From Acidimicrobiaceae bacterium (lineage in GTDB: Bacteria; Actinomycetota; Acidimicrobiia; Acidimicrobiales; Aldehydirespiratoraceae), in the NCBI GenBank assembly GCA_009843735.1, contig VYCW01000083.1:1-54352 (forward strand): DNA of 54,352 nt. The letters are read 5' to 3'. The notes beneath the pieces were generated by a model. It had not been told where the DNA came from and did no database searches. It saw only the letters and a list, made by a program, of their open reading frames with translations. Shown here one piece after another: positions 39,941 through 48,492 of the stretch. Every line of letters starts with the position of its first letter. Within the stretch, counting starts at the first letter, position 1. The position numbers and the translations under genes were made by a program.

Positions 39941-39947
39941 TCGATCC

Positions 39948-41369
39948 TCATGGACTCGGGTCCTCGCTCGGCCTCTGTCGGGCGCGAATCGTACTGCCCA
40001 GCGTGCCGTCGCTCAGGTGGGTGACGATGCCGTCGCCGGGCGACACGTCCTGAACTGAGCGCACCAGCGCTCCGTCATCGCGCCGGGTCATCGACCACCC
40101 CCGGCCCAGAATCAGGGCCGGGTCGAGGGCCCGGACCCTGGTGGCGATGGCGTCCAGCTGACGTTGGGCGTGGCGGATCTCGTGGCGGCCGGCCACCGAC
40201 AGCCGGGCCGAGGCCCGATCGAGACGGCTGCCGGCCCTGCGCTCGGCCGCGGGTCCGGCGGCCGACAGCCGGTGGGTGACCGCAGCCACCCGGCGCCCGG
40301 CGAGGGCTGAGGCCGCCCGTCCCGTGCGGGCGAGTCGCCGAGCGGCGGAATCGAGGCTGCGGCCGGCCCGCCGCGCCGCGGCCCGCGCCTGCTGGGCCAC
40401 ATCGTCGGCGGTGCTGCCGGACCGGCTCTCGGCCGCGGTCAGGGCACGTCGGCCGCACACCTCGATCCTGCGACCGGTGGCGTCGAGTTGCTCCAGCCAG
40501 CACTCCACCCGCTGAACCACGGCCCGGGCCGCGGCTGTCGGGGTCGAGCAGGCGGTGTGAGCGGTCTCGTCGGCCACGCTGCGGTCGATCTCGTGGCCGA
40601 TGCCGGTGAACACGGGGCGCTCGCACATCGCGATGGCCCTGGCCACCAGCTCGTGGTCGAACGCGACCAGGTCGGTGCGGCTGCCGCCCCCTCGCGCCAG
40701 CACCACCACATCCACATCGGCGTCGGCCACGGTGCCGATGGCGGCCGCGATTTCCGCAGGCGCGTCGGCGCCCTGCACCCGCGTGTCGATCTCGAACACC
40801 TGGAAGGCGAAGCCGCTGGTAGCGAACACCTTCAACATGTCGGCATGGGCGGCGCTCCCAGCCGAGGTGACCAGGCCGACCCGCAGTGGCACCGGCGCCA
40901 GGGCAACGCCGGCGTTGCGGCTCAGGATTCCCTCGGCGGCCAGAGCCTTCAGCAGCGCCTCGCGTTCCGCTGCGAGCGCCCCCAGGGTGTGGGCTGGGTC
41001 GATGGAGATCATGCGCAACTGGAGCTGTCCCCGCGGCGCGTAGAAGTCGGGCATCCCCTGGATACGCACGCTTACCCGGTCGACCATGCGTATGGCGTCG
41101 CCATGCTGCTTGATGACGGTGTTGACCCGCTCCTTGTCGTCGCGGAATAGCACGACGCTCACCGAGGCCACCGGCGGTGCGCCGGGCTTGGCGTGCTCGG
41201 AGCGCTCGACTAGGTCGAAGTAGACGTGCCCGCTGCGGGCCCGTGTGATGCTGTCGATCTCCCCGGACACCCAGACGCCGCTCGGGAAGGTCTCGTCCAG
41301 GGTCCAGCTAAGAACTTGGGCGAGCTCGCCCACCGTCAGGGTCTGGTCCGCGCTGATCGGCGGGTTCAC
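39948..41369 (-). CDS. xseA: Exodeoxyribonuclease VII large subunit
   Basis: This 473-residue large subunit of the ATP-independent single-strand exonuclease VII has an N-terminal OB-fold (TLTVGELAQVLSWTL, VWVSGEI, GHVYFDL). The catalytic domain shows LRVGLVTSAGSAAHADMLKV, VVLARGGGSRTDL and FTGIGHEIDRSVADETAHTACSTPTAAA. A long Arg/Ala-rich coiled helical arm follows, then a C-terminal LILGRGWSMTRRDDG barrel piece. The GTG start 41369 overlaps the ABC exporter stop as GTGA. The frame's longer upstream extension has no similarity and is dropped. Together with xseB it forms the complete enzyme. Confidence 0.96.
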   Translation of the reverse strand: MNPPISADQTLTVGELAQVLSWTLDETFPSGVWVSGEIDSITRARSGHVYFDLVERSEHAKPGAPPVASVSVVLFRDDKERVNTVIKQHGDAIRMVDRVSVRIQGMPDFYAPRGQLQLRMISIDPAHTLGALAAEREALLKALAAEGILSRNAGVALAPVPLRVGLVTSAGSAAHADMLKVFATSGFAFQVFEIDTRVQGADAPAEIAAAIGTVADADVDVVVLARGGGSRTDLVAFDHELVARAIAMCERPVFTGIGHEIDRSVADETAHTACSTPTAAARAVVQRVECWLEQLDATGRRIEVCGRRALTAAESRSGSTADDVAQQARAAARRAGRSLDSAARRLARTGRAASALAGRRVAAVTHRLSAAGPAAERRAGSRLDRASARLSVAGRHEIRHAQRQLDAIATRVRALDPALILGRGWSMTRRDDGALVRSVQDVSPGDGIVTHLSDGTLGSTIRARQRPSEDPSP

Positions 41370-43351
41370 GGCACGGCCTGTCCGGCGACCTCGGCTGTCT
41401 CGGCCGGGCCGGACGTCTCGGCGATTTCGGCTCGCAGCAGGCCCTCGTAGAGCTCGGCGTACAGGCCGCCGGCGAGGCGGAGCTCCTCGTGGGTGCCCGA
41501 CTCGGTGATCACGCCCTCGTCGAGCACCACGATCAGATCCGCGTCGACGATGGTGGACAGGCGGTGGGCCACCACCAGCGAGGTGCGGCCCCGCAGAGCC
41601 TCGGTCAGAGCCTCCTGCACCAGGGCCTCGTTCTCGGTGTCGAGATGCGACGTGGCCTCGTCGAGGATGACGATGGCCGGGTCCTTGAGCAGCATCCTGG
41701 CGATGGCCAGACGCTGCTTCTCGCCGCCCGACAGCCGGTAGCCCCGCTCTCCGACCACCGTGTTGTAGCCGTCGGGCAGGGCCGCGATCACGTCGTGGAT
41801 GCGGGCCGCCCGGCATGCCTCCACCAGCAGAGTGTCGGCGGCGTCGGGCCGGGCGTAGCGAAGGTTGGAGGCCACCGTGTCGTGGAAAAGGTGCGGGTCC
41901 TGGGTGACGGTTCCGATGGCGGCCCGCAGCGACGATTGCGTGAGGTCGCGCACGTCGGCGCCGTCGACCAGCACCGCGCCCTCCGTCACGTCGTACAGGC
42001 GGGGCACGAGCGACACCAGCGTGGTCTTGCCCGAACCCGACGGACCCACCACCGCCACCATCCGTCCCGGGTCGATGTCGAGATCGATGTCGACCAGCAC
42101 CTCAACCGCCCCCGCAGAGTCGTCCTGGGAGTCGACCGCGGCCGCGTCGGGCGATTCGGGAGTCCTGCCGGCCGTCGCTGAGCCGTCCTTGACGCCGGCT
42201 ACGGCCACGCCCAGCGACTCGGGGGTGTCGTCAGCCGACGGGTAGGCGAAGCTCACGCCCCGGAACTCGACCCGCCCCTCCGGTTGCGTCAGATCGCGGG
42301 CGTCACCGGAGTCGGTGATCGGGTTGGGCGTGTCGATCACCTCGAACACCCGCTCGAAGCTCACGAACGCCGACATCACGTCCACCCGGGCGTTGGACAG
42401 GCTCGTCAGGGGCACATAGATCCGCACCGTGTACAGGCCCAGCGCCACCAGCGTGCCCGCGCTGATCGCGCCGTCGATGGCGAGGTGGCCGCCCAGCCAG
42501 TAGACGATGGCCGTGCCGATCGCCCCGACCAGGGTCAGCGCGATCAGGAACACCTGCGAGTACAGGGCGCTGCGGACCCCGATGTCGCGCACCCGCCCGG
42601 CCCGGTCGGAGAAGTCGGCGGCCTCGTCGTCGTGGCGGCCGAACAGCTTCACCAGCAGCGCACCGGCCACGTTGAACCGCTCGGTCATGGTGTTGTTCAT
42701 CGAGGCGTTTAGGTTCATGCCCTCGCGGGTGATGGCCTGCAGGCCCCGGCCCACCCGCCGGGCGGGCAGCACGAACACCGGCAGGATCACCACCGCCAGC
42801 AGCGTGAGCCGCCACTCCAGCAGGAACATGGTGACGAGGGTGGCGACCAGGGTGATGATGTTGGCCACCACCGTGCCGAGCGTCCCGGTGAAGGCCCGCT
42901 GCGCTCCGATGACGTCGTTGTTCAGCCGGCTCACAAGGGTGCCGGTCTGGGTGCGGGTGAAGAACGCCAGCGGCATGCGCTGCACTTGGTCGAACAGCCG
43001 CAGCCGCAGATCGAAGATCAGCCCCTCGCCGATGCCGGAGCTGAGCCGGCGCCCGGCCATCGACAGCAGCGCCTCGCCCGCCGCCGCGGCGATCAGCACG
43101 GCGAACAGCACGTTCAGGTAGCCGCCGTCGCCGGTAGCGATAGCCGAGTCGAAGATCTCCCGGATCACCAGCGGCGGCAGTAGCCCCAGGAACGTGGCGG
43201 CGACGGTGGTGACGATGAAGGCAGCGATCGAGGCCCGGTACGGGCGGGCGAAGCCCCACACCCGGCGGCGGGTGCCGGCCGTGATCGTCTTGCCCGCCAG
43301 GCCGGAGCGGTCGGCCGCCATGGAGTGCATGACTCCCCACGCGGTCATCAT
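41366..43351 (-). CDS. ABC exporter, permease-ATPase half-transporter, with NBD insertion
   Basis: This 661-residue type IV ABC exporter has six TM helices (about 30-330, FARPYRASIAAFIVTTV, MPLAFFTRTQTGTLVSRLNNDV) and an ATPase domain (about 375-630). The ATPase has Walker A VGPSGSGKTT, signature LSGGEKQRLAIARMLL, Walker B IVILDEATS and switch H in VVAHRLS. An insertion of about 45 residues, acidic and Ala/Ser-rich, separates SFAYPS from VLVDIDLDID, where relatives have almost nothing. Start: ATG 43351 is the first of two adjacent ATGs; ATG 43321 is an alternative. Substrates of relatives include lipids, drugs and peptides. Its stop overlaps xseA, so it may be cotranscribed, and it is divergent from the NAD-salvage fusion. 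Confidence 0.9.
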   Translation of the reverse strand: MMTAWGVMHSMAADRSGLAGKTITAGTRRRVWGFARPYRASIAAFIVTTVAATFLGLLPPLVIREIFDSAIATGDGGYLNVLFAVLIAAAAGEALLSMAGRRLSSGIGEGLIFDLRLRLFDQVQRMPLAFFTRTQTGTLVSRLNNDVIGAQRAFTGTLGTVVANIITLVATLVTMFLLEWRLTLLAVVILPVFVLPARRVGRGLQAITREGMNLNASMNNTMTERFNVAGALLVKLFGRHDDEAADFSDRAGRVRDIGVRSALYSQVFLIALTLVGAIGTAIVYWLGGHLAIDGAISAGTLVALGLYTVRIYVPLTSLSNARVDVMSAFVSFERVFEVIDTPNPITDSGDARDLTQPEGRVEFRGVSFAYPSADDTPESLGVAVAGVKDGSATAGRTPESPDAAAVDSQDDSAGAVEVLVDIDLDIDPGRMVAVVGPSGSGKTTLVSLVPRLYDVTEGAVLVDGADVRDLTQSSLRAAIGTVTQDPHLFHDTVASNLRYARPDAADTLLVEACRAARIHDVIAALPDGYNTVVGERGYRLSGGEKQRLAIARMLLKDPAIVILDEATSHLDTENEALVQEALTEALRGRTSLVVAHRLSTIVDADLIVVLDEGVITESGTHEELRLAGGLYAELYEGLLRAEIAETSGPAETAEVAGQAVP

Positions 43352-43429
43352 CACCGCCGAGCCTACGGACGGTGCCAGCGCTAGCGCCCGCAGGCGGCTA
43401 CGGACCGTGCCAGCGGTAGCGTTTGTGTC

Positions 43430-45418
43430 GTGGATCGCGGTGCCTCCGTGGCCCTGAAGACCGACCACTACGAGATCACCATGGTGGCCTCGGCCCTCCA
43501 GTCCGGGATTGCCGAGCGCCGTGCGGTGTTCGAGGCGTTCGCCCGGCGGCTACCGGCGGGCCGGGCCTACGGCGTCGTTGCGGGCGTGGACCGGGTGATC
43601 GACGCGGTCGAGCGCTTCCGCTTCGATGACGAGACGGTCGAGCACCTCGTAGATGCGGGCGTGGTGGCGGACCCCGACGTGGCCGCCTGGCTGCGCTCGT
43701 ACCGCTTCGGTGGCGACGTGACCGGCTACCCCGACGGGGAGCTCTTCTTCCCCTACTCGCCGATCCTGACGGTGGAGGGCGGCTTCGCCGAGTGCGTCGT
43801 GCTCGAGACGGTCGTACTGTCGATCCTCAACTACGACTGCGCGGTGGCATCGGCCGCAGCCCGGGTGCGCGACGTGGCCAACGACCGCCTGCTCATCGAG
43901 GGCGGCAGCCGTCGCGCCGACCCCGACGCCGCGGTGGCGGCCGCCCGGGCCGCCCATATCGGCGGGTTCGACACCACATCCAACCTGGAGGCGGGCCGGC
44001 GCTACGGAATCCCCACCGGCGGCACAACCGCGCACGCCTTCGTGCTGGCCCACCCCGACGAGAGGAGTGCCTTCGCGGCTCAACGCGACGCCCTGGGCAC
44101 GGCCTCCACCTACCTGGTCGACACCTTCGACGTGCTCGAGGGAATCCGCCGGGCGGTGGAGGTGGTGGGTCCGGACATAGGTGCGGTGCGCATCGACAGC
44201 GGCAACCTGCTCGCAGCCAGCATCCGGGCCCGGGCCCTGCTCGACACCCTCGGCGCGGAGGGCTGCCGCATCGTGGCCTCCGGGGACCTCGACGAGTTCA
44301 AGATCGCCGAACTGGAGGAGGCCGCCGCGCCCATCGATGCCTACCTGGTGGGCACCAGCATGGTCACCGGCTCGGGCCATCCCACCGCGTCGGTGGTCTA
44401 CAAGCTGGTCGCCATCGGCGACTCCGCTGGTGCCGGCGCGCCCCTGCGGGCCGTTGGGAAGCTCTCGCCGGGCAAGATCACCGTGGGCGGGCGCAAGGTG
44501 GTGCATCGCACCGTGGACCGGTCGGGCTTCTGGACCGCGGAGGTGCTGTCGCCGGTGGGCGCGGCTGCGGCCGGGACGGGCGCTCATGATCCCCAGGTGG
44601 TGCTGGTATCGGGCGGCGAACGGGCCTGGCGGGACGACCCGGTGGCGGCTCGCAGCCGCTGCGCGGCGCGCCGGCGCGGCCTGCGACCCGAGGACCGGGT
44701 TCCCCATCCCCGCCGGTCGCCAGCCATCCCCACCGAATGGGTAGGAATGGAGTCGCCCGCTGCGACAGAATCTGCGAACGGAGAGAAAGGGCAGCCCGCG
44801 CCGTCGGAGTTGGCGCGGCTAGCCCAGGGAGGAGCTGACATGTCCAGAGCTCTGATCATCGTCGACGTGCAGAACGACTTCTGCGAGGGCGGTTCGCTGG
44901 CCGTGGAGGGAGGGCACGCAGTGGCCGCCTCCATCACTGGCCTGGTTGGTTTGGACCGGGCCGAGGGCGGCTACAGCTACGTCGTCGCGTCCAAGGACTG
45001 GCACATCGATCCCGGCCAGCACTTCGCCGCGCCCGGCGCTAACCCCGACTTCGTGACCTCGTGGCCGGTCCACTGCGCGGCCGGCACCCAGGGCGCCGCG
45101 TTCTCGCCCAACCTGCAGGTGGCTCTGGACGAGGTGTTCCTCAAGGGCCAGTACAGCAACGGCTACAGCAGCTTCGAGGGAGTCGCCGGGTCCAGCGAGG
45201 GCGTGGGCCTGCAGGACTGGCTGGCCGAGCGGGGCGTGGAGGCCGTGGATGTGGTGGGCATCGCCACCGACTACTGCGTGCGGGCCACTGCGCTCGACGC
45301 GGCTGCGGCCGGGTTCGACACGTCGGTGCTGGTGGCGCACTGCGCCGGGGTCGCCCCCGACTCCTCGGCGGCCGCTCTGGACGAGATGGCCGCCGCCGGG
45401 GTGGCAATCGTCGACTGA
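43430..45418 (+). CDS. Nicotinate phosphoribosyltransferase-nicotinamidase fusion (NAD salvage)
   Basis: The 662-residue open frame joins two enzymes of NAD salvage. Residues 1 to about 430 match nicotinate phosphoribosyltransferase: GGFDTTSNLEAGRRYGIPTGGTTAH (His202, phosphohistidine position), RIDSGNL, GTSMVTGSGHPTAS. Residues 471-662 match actinobacterial nicotinamidase PncA: IIVDVQNDFCEGGSL (Asp479), KDWHIDPGQHF (Asp523, His525, His531), FLKGQY (Lys572), IATDYCVRAT (Cys616). The joined protein would deamidate nicotinamide and feed nicotinate to NAMN synthesis. A linker of about 40 residues (about 430-470) reads through without stop. A perfect ribosome site and ATG (44827-44842) precede PncA, so PncA may also be made alone. 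GTG start 43430 has no ribosome site. Confidence 0.88.
   Translation: MDRGASVALKTDHYEITMVASALQSGIAERRAVFEAFARRLPAGRAYGVVAGVDRVIDAVERFRFDDETVEHLVDAGVVADPDVAAWLRSYRFGGDVTGYPDGELFFPYSPILTVEGGFAECVVLETVVLSILNYDCAVASAAARVRDVANDRLLIEGGSRRADPDAAVAAARAAHIGGFDTTSNLEAGRRYGIPTGGTTAHAFVLAHPDERSAFAAQRDALGTASTYLVDTFDVLEGIRRAVEVVGPDIGAVRIDSGNLLAASIRARALLDTLGAEGCRIVASGDLDEFKIAELEEAAAPIDAYLVGTSMVTGSGHPTASVVYKLVAIGDSAGAGAPLRAVGKLSPGKITVGGRKVVHRTVDRSGFWTAEVLSPVGAAAAGTGAHDPQVVLVSGGERAWRDDPVAARSRCAARRRGLRPEDRVPHPRRSPAIPTEWVGMESPAATESANGEKGQPAPSELARLAQGGADMSRALIIVDVQNDFCEGGSLAVEGGHAVAASITGLVGLDRAEGGYSYVVASKDWHIDPGQHFAAPGANPDFVTSWPVHCAAGTQGAAFSPNLQVALDEVFLKGQYSNGYSSFEGVAGSSEGVGLQDWLAERGVEAVDVVGIATDYCVRATALDAAAAGFDTSVLVAHCAGVAPDSSAAALDEMAAAGVAIVD
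44827..44842 (+). promoter_or_regulatory. Internal Shine-Dalgarno and ATG for the nicotinamidase half
   Basis: GGGAGGAG (44827-44834), 5 bases before ATG 44840, makes an excellent ribosome-binding site inside the fusion frame. It would start at the exact N-terminus expected for PncA (MSRALIIVDVQNDF). This is the best-looking translation start in the region. Confidence 0.7.
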
Positions 45419-45450
45419 CCTCGCCCGGCCCTCCGGCTGTGGCTGGAGTC

Positions 45451-45508
45451 GAGGATTCTCGGGTTGGTTGTGGTGGTTGGGAGATACAGAACTCTCCCGA
45501 GATTCTGC
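45451..45508. repeat. Stem-loop repeat B
   Basis: This element lies between the convergent fusion and enolase genes. TCTCGGG (45457-45463) pairs with CCCGAGA (45496-45502). It shares TCTCGGGTTGGTT and CCGAGATTCTG with stem-loop A (33807-33864), at a similar spacing of about 56 bases. Position between convergent genes fits a bidirectional terminator or a small dispersed repeat. Confidence 0.65.
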
Positions 45509-45510
45509 GT

Positions 45511-46683
45511 TCAGGCGACGGCGGCTTCTAGCTGGTCGCGGGTCAGGTCTATGCCGAAGCCCGGCGTGTCGTTGGGCACCAGCCAGCCGTCGGTGGGCAG
45601 GGCCATGCCTGGTGTGGAGCGCCAGGCGCCCATCAGCGACTCGCCGGGCCCGCAGCCCAGGAACATCTCCGCCCAGCGGTTGCCGGGCAGTCCGTGGCAG
45701 AGGTGCTGGCCGTAGGAGTCGTTGCAGCCGCCGTGTACGGCTAGCTCGATGCCGGCCGCGGCCGCGATGGTTGCGATCTTGAGCACCGCCGTGGCGCCGC
45801 CCACCCATTGCACGTCGGGCTGCATGACGTCGACGAGGCGCTGTTCAGCGGCGTGGGCGAAGACGCGGTCGGTGTACCAGCGCTCGCCGGTGGCCAGCAT
45901 CTGGTGAGGAAGGCGGCGGCGGACCTCGGCGTAGCCGGGCCAGTCGTCGGGCTGGGCGTAGTCCTCGATCCAAGTGAGGCGGTAGGGGGCCAGCGCCTCG
46001 CCGAGCCGCACCGTGTAGGACGCGTCGTGCACTGCCCAGCAGTCGAGCATGATGTCTGCGTCGGGCCCCAACTCCGAGCGGGCATCGGCCACCTGCCGCT
46101 CGACCTGCTCGATCCCGGCGGTGGCCGCGGCCGGGCCGACGGTGCAGGCCAGCTTGAAGGCCTCGAAGCCCCGGTCGCGCGGGTCGTCGAGGTCGTTGCT
46201 GGTGGCGTAGCAGCGGGTGCGGTCCCTCGCGGGGCCGCCGATGAGTTCGTACACGGGTGCGCCCAGGATCTTGCCCCGCAGGTCCCACAGGGCCAGGTCC
46301 ACCGCGCTCACCGCGAACGAGGCAATCCCGGACGCGCCGAAGGCGCTGTTGGCCGAGCGCATCATCATGTTCCAGAGCTTCTCGGTGGCCAGGGCTGGCT
46401 CGCCGGTGACCATGGGGCCGAAGAAGTCGTTGATGATGGGCACCACCGGGCCCGCCTGGCTGGTCATGCCCACGCCGAAGGTGCCGTCCGACGCGGTGGC
46501 CACGCACACGACCTCGCCCCAGGGCGGCGAGAAGCGCTCGGCCTGGCCGGCGAAGGCCTGATCGTACGACAGCGGGTGCATGAGGCCCCACGGGTCCCAG
46601 GAGGCCGGGCTGGCCTGCGGCCGGCCGAGCACCTCGGGATGGCGCAGGGGCGCGGCCGCGACCTCAGCGATGGTAGGCATCAT
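45511..46683 (-). CDS. Enolase-superfamily acid-sugar dehydratase, L-rhamnonate dehydratase-like
   Basis: This 390-residue enolase-superfamily protein abstracts the alpha proton of a carboxylate, typically an acid sugar, and eliminates water. Metal ligands are Asp214 (MLDCWAVHD), Glu240 (WIEDY) and Glu267 (ATGERW), with His317 (AVHGGCND) as candidate acid/base and Lys177 (FKLAC) in the second strand. The order and wording closely follow L-rhamnonate dehydratase. The N-terminal capping domain is complete. Start ATG 46683 has a second ATG next to it. No sugar-acid transporter or aldolase gene is adjacent, so the physiological substrate is uncertain. Confidence 0.86.
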   Translation of the reverse strand: MMPTIAEVAAAPLRHPEVLGRPQASPASWDPWGLMHPLSYDQAFAGQAERFSPPWGEVVCVATASDGTFGVGMTSQAGPVVPIINDFFGPMVTGEPALATEKLWNMMMRSANSAFGASGIASFAVSAVDLALWDLRGKILGAPVYELIGGPARDRTRCYATSNDLDDPRDRGFEAFKLACTVGPAAATAGIEQVERQVADARSELGPDADIMLDCWAVHDASYTVRLGEALAPYRLTWIEDYAQPDDWPGYAEVRRRLPHQMLATGERWYTDRVFAHAAEQRLVDVMQPDVQWVGGATAVLKIATIAAAAGIELAVHGGCNDSYGQHLCHGLPGNRWAEMFLGCGPGESLMGAWRSTPGMALPTDGWLVPNDTPGFGIDLTRDQLEAAVA

Positions 46684-46741
46684 CGCCGAAGCGTAGGAGA
46701 GTGCGGAGGCCGGCGCCCCGCCTACGGATCTACCTGCGATT

Positions 46742-46776
46742 ATCCACCGGTGCGGTGGATTCTTGACAGAAGTTCG
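46742..46776. repeat. Stem-loop D after the peroxiredoxin gene
   Basis: ATCCACCG (46742-46749) and CGGTGGAT (46753-46760) form a perfect 8-bp hairpin with a 3-base loop. It is flanked by TGACAGAAGTTCG (46764-46776), which matches the right arm of stem-loop C (TGACAGGAGTTCG) with one difference. No complementary left arm is seen. It lies downstream of the peroxiredoxin gene and may help end its transcript. Confidence 0.6.
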
Positions 46777-46789
46777 TTCCGGGTGCCGG

Positions 46790-47452
46790 TCAGGTGCCGG
46801 GCTGCGGGACGATCCGCAGGTAAGGAAGCGGTGCCTCCCAGCCGTCCGGGTACTTCTCGGCCGCGGCCTCGTTGGAGACGGCCGGGACGATGATCACGTC
46901 CTCGCCCTGGTTCCAGTTGGCCGGGGTGGCTACCTGCTCGTGGGCGGTGAGCTGGACCGAGTCGAGCAGGCGCAGGATCTCGGCGAAGTTGCGGCCGGTG
47001 GTCATCGGGTAGGTGAGGGAGGCCTTGATCTTCTTGTCGGGGCCGATGATGAACACCGAGCGGGCGGTGGCATTGTCGGCCGCGGTGCGTCCCTCGGACG
47101 TGTCGCCGGCGTCGGCCGGGAGCATGTCGTAGAGCTTCACCACGTTGAGCCCGGGGTCGCCGATCAGCGGGTAGTTGAGGGCGTTGCCGGTGGCGGTCTC
47201 GATGTCGGCGGACCAGCCGTGGTGGTCGCTCACGCCGTCGACGCTGATGCCGATGATCTTGCAGTTGCGTGCGGCGAACTCCGACTTGAGGCCGGCTACC
47301 GCGCCCAGCTCGGTGGTGCAGACCGGGGTGAAGTCCTTCGGGTGCGAGAACAGCAGCGCCCATCCGTCGCCGATCCACTCATGGAAGTTGATCGCTCCCT
47401 CGGTGGTGTCGGCATTGAAGTCCGGAGCGGTGTCGTTGATGCGTAGACCCAT
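46790..47452 (-). CDS. 1-Cys peroxiredoxin (Prx6/AhpC-TSA type)
   Basis: This 220-residue thiol peroxidase reduces hydrogen peroxide and organic hydroperoxides. The active-site loop HPKDFTPVCTTE contains the peroxidatic Cys45 (with Thr42 nearby). The C-terminal extension NWNQGEDVIIVPAVSNEAAAEKYPDGW is typical of the Prx6 subgroup. No resolving cysteine is apparent, which fits the 1-Cys class. ATG 47452 has AGGTAA 5-10 bases upstream. It is a single-gene unit with an upstream palindrome at 47501-47526 that may control it. Length matches the family (about 215-225). Confidence 0.95.
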   Translation of the reverse strand: MGLRINDTAPDFNADTTEGAINFHEWIGDGWALLFSHPKDFTPVCTTELGAVAGLKSEFAARNCKIIGISVDGVSDHHGWSADIETATGNALNYPLIGDPGLNVVKLYDMLPADAGDTSEGRTAADNATARSVFIIGPDKKIKASLTYPMTTGRNFAEILRLLDSVQLTAHEQVATPANWNQGEDVIIVPAVSNEAAAEKYPDGWEAPLPYLRIVPQPGT

Positions 47453-47500
47453 GTGGTTACCTCCGATGTTGGCGGACTGTCCACAGGCTAGCCACGCATG

Positions 47501-47526
47501 CTGACTATTCCGACCGGATTAGTCAG
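47501..47526. promoter_or_regulatory. 26-bp palindrome upstream of peroxiredoxin (candidate redox operator)
   Basis: CTGACTA (47501-47507) pairs perfectly with TAGTCAG (47520-47526). The inner TCCG and CGGA pair also, giving 11 of 13 complementary positions. It lies 49 bases upstream of the start codon, where a promoter would overlap it. Dyads of this form are known for Rrf2, Fur and PerR-type regulators; none is encoded nearby. Confidence 0.55.
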
Positions 47527-47603
47527 GAATCATCCGCACCGTGTCGGCTCTCTCGCCGGGCGCGCCGTTTCTGCTCGACGCCAGGGTCACCCCGACGTGA
47601 GCC

Positions 47604-48395
47604 TCAGCCGGTAATGAGCTCGGCTGCCCCGAACACGACGCCGAAGCGCACGCACCAGATTGCCACCGTGGAGTAGTGGTCCAGGTCGAGCCCGACGGGG
47701 ATCTCGTAGTTCTGCGAGCCGACGTTGCCCTTGAGGTCGCCGAGATCGACGAAGTCGTCGTCGAAGTCGCGGGCGGCCGCGTCGGGGGGAGCGGCGGACA
47801 GGTAAACGTTCAGGTCGGGGCCGTTGTCGGTGCGGAAGTCCTCGAGGCGCAGGAACCGCTGGCCGCTGCCGTCGCCTAGGACCTGCGCACTGCCCTCGGT
47901 GGGGTGCGAGCGGTCGATGAACGATCCGGCCGCCTCCACGATGATCTGGGGCTGCGTGGTCGCCGGCGCGGTCTCGGTGGGCTGGGTCTCCTCGGTCGGC
48001 TGGGTCTCCTCGGTCGGCTGGGTCTCCTCGGCGGGCTGGGTCTCCTCGACCGGCTCAGCCGGATCAGGCGCCTCGACACCAGGCTTGGGGACCTGGGACG
48101 TGGCCGGTCCAGGCATGTCGGGCATGGGCTCGTCGACCTCGTCGGTCATCGGCATGTCGAGTTCGGCCATGGCCTTGTTCATGGCGTCGGCCATCTCCGC
48201 CGTGGTCTCGTCACCGGCCATGCCCGAGGGGGCCGGTCCCGCGGTGAAGAACGGGAGGGCCTCGTCCACCTCGTCGTCTTGGAAGTACGTCTGGAAGGCG
48301 AAGAAGCCGAACACCAGCCAGGCTCCCACCCCCGCCAGTACGACCCCTGCCGGTAGCGCCCAGCGCCAGTGCTGTCGGATCCAGGATCTCATCAC
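47604..48395 (-). CDS. Membrane-anchored DM13-domain protein
   Basis: This 263-residue protein has a basic N-terminus and one TM helix (about 13-35), then a Glu/Pro/Thr-rich spacer with the hexapeptide EETQPT repeated, then a C-terminal DM13 domain (about 155-262). The DM13 signs are GSFIDRSHPTEGSAQVL, FLRLEDFRTDNGPDLNVYL, VDLGDLKGNVGSQNYEIP and AIWCVRFGVVFG with Cys248. DM13 domains occur in extracytoplasmic redox and matrix proteins, and the cysteine may bind a cofactor. It is not an operon partner of its neighbours in any evident way. Function beyond an exposed, possibly redox-linked role is unknown. Confidence 0.85.
   Translation of the reverse strand: MMRSWIRQHWRWALPAGVVLAGVGAWLVFGFFAFQTYFQDDEVDEALPFFTAGPAPSGMAGDETTAEMADAMNKAMAELDMPMTDEVDEPMPDMPGPATSQVPKPGVEAPDPAEPVEETQPAEETQPTEETQPTEETQPTETAPATTQPQIIVEAAGSFIDRSHPTEGSAQVLGDGSGQRFLRLEDFRTDNGPDLNVYLSAAPPDAAARDFDDDFVDLGDLKGNVGSQNYEIPVGLDLDHYSTVAIWCVRFGVVFGAAELITG
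47980..48051 (-). repeat. Four tandem 18-bp units encoding EETQPT
   Basis: Four units, 47980-47997, 47998-48015, 48016-48033 and 48034-48051, of GGCTGGGTCTCCTCGGTC (plus-strand reading) are present. The first two are identical and the later two diverge slightly at the last bases. On the coding strand they give the repeated spacer EETQPT of the DM13 protein. Unit number could vary between strains through slippage. Confidence 0.9.
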
Positions 48396-48492
48396 TCCCA
48401 GTATCGCCGCCCGGCGCGGCAGATTTCAGAGATTCTTGCCGAGCGGCGGAGGCGGGGGCCCCGATCTCGCTCCCGCCGGTAGGTTCGGGGCC

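Noticed and set aside
44700-44842. Splitting NAPRTase and PncA into two genes with certainty
   Set aside because: The frame is open throughout, so the fusion is the literal reading. The internal start is reported separately.
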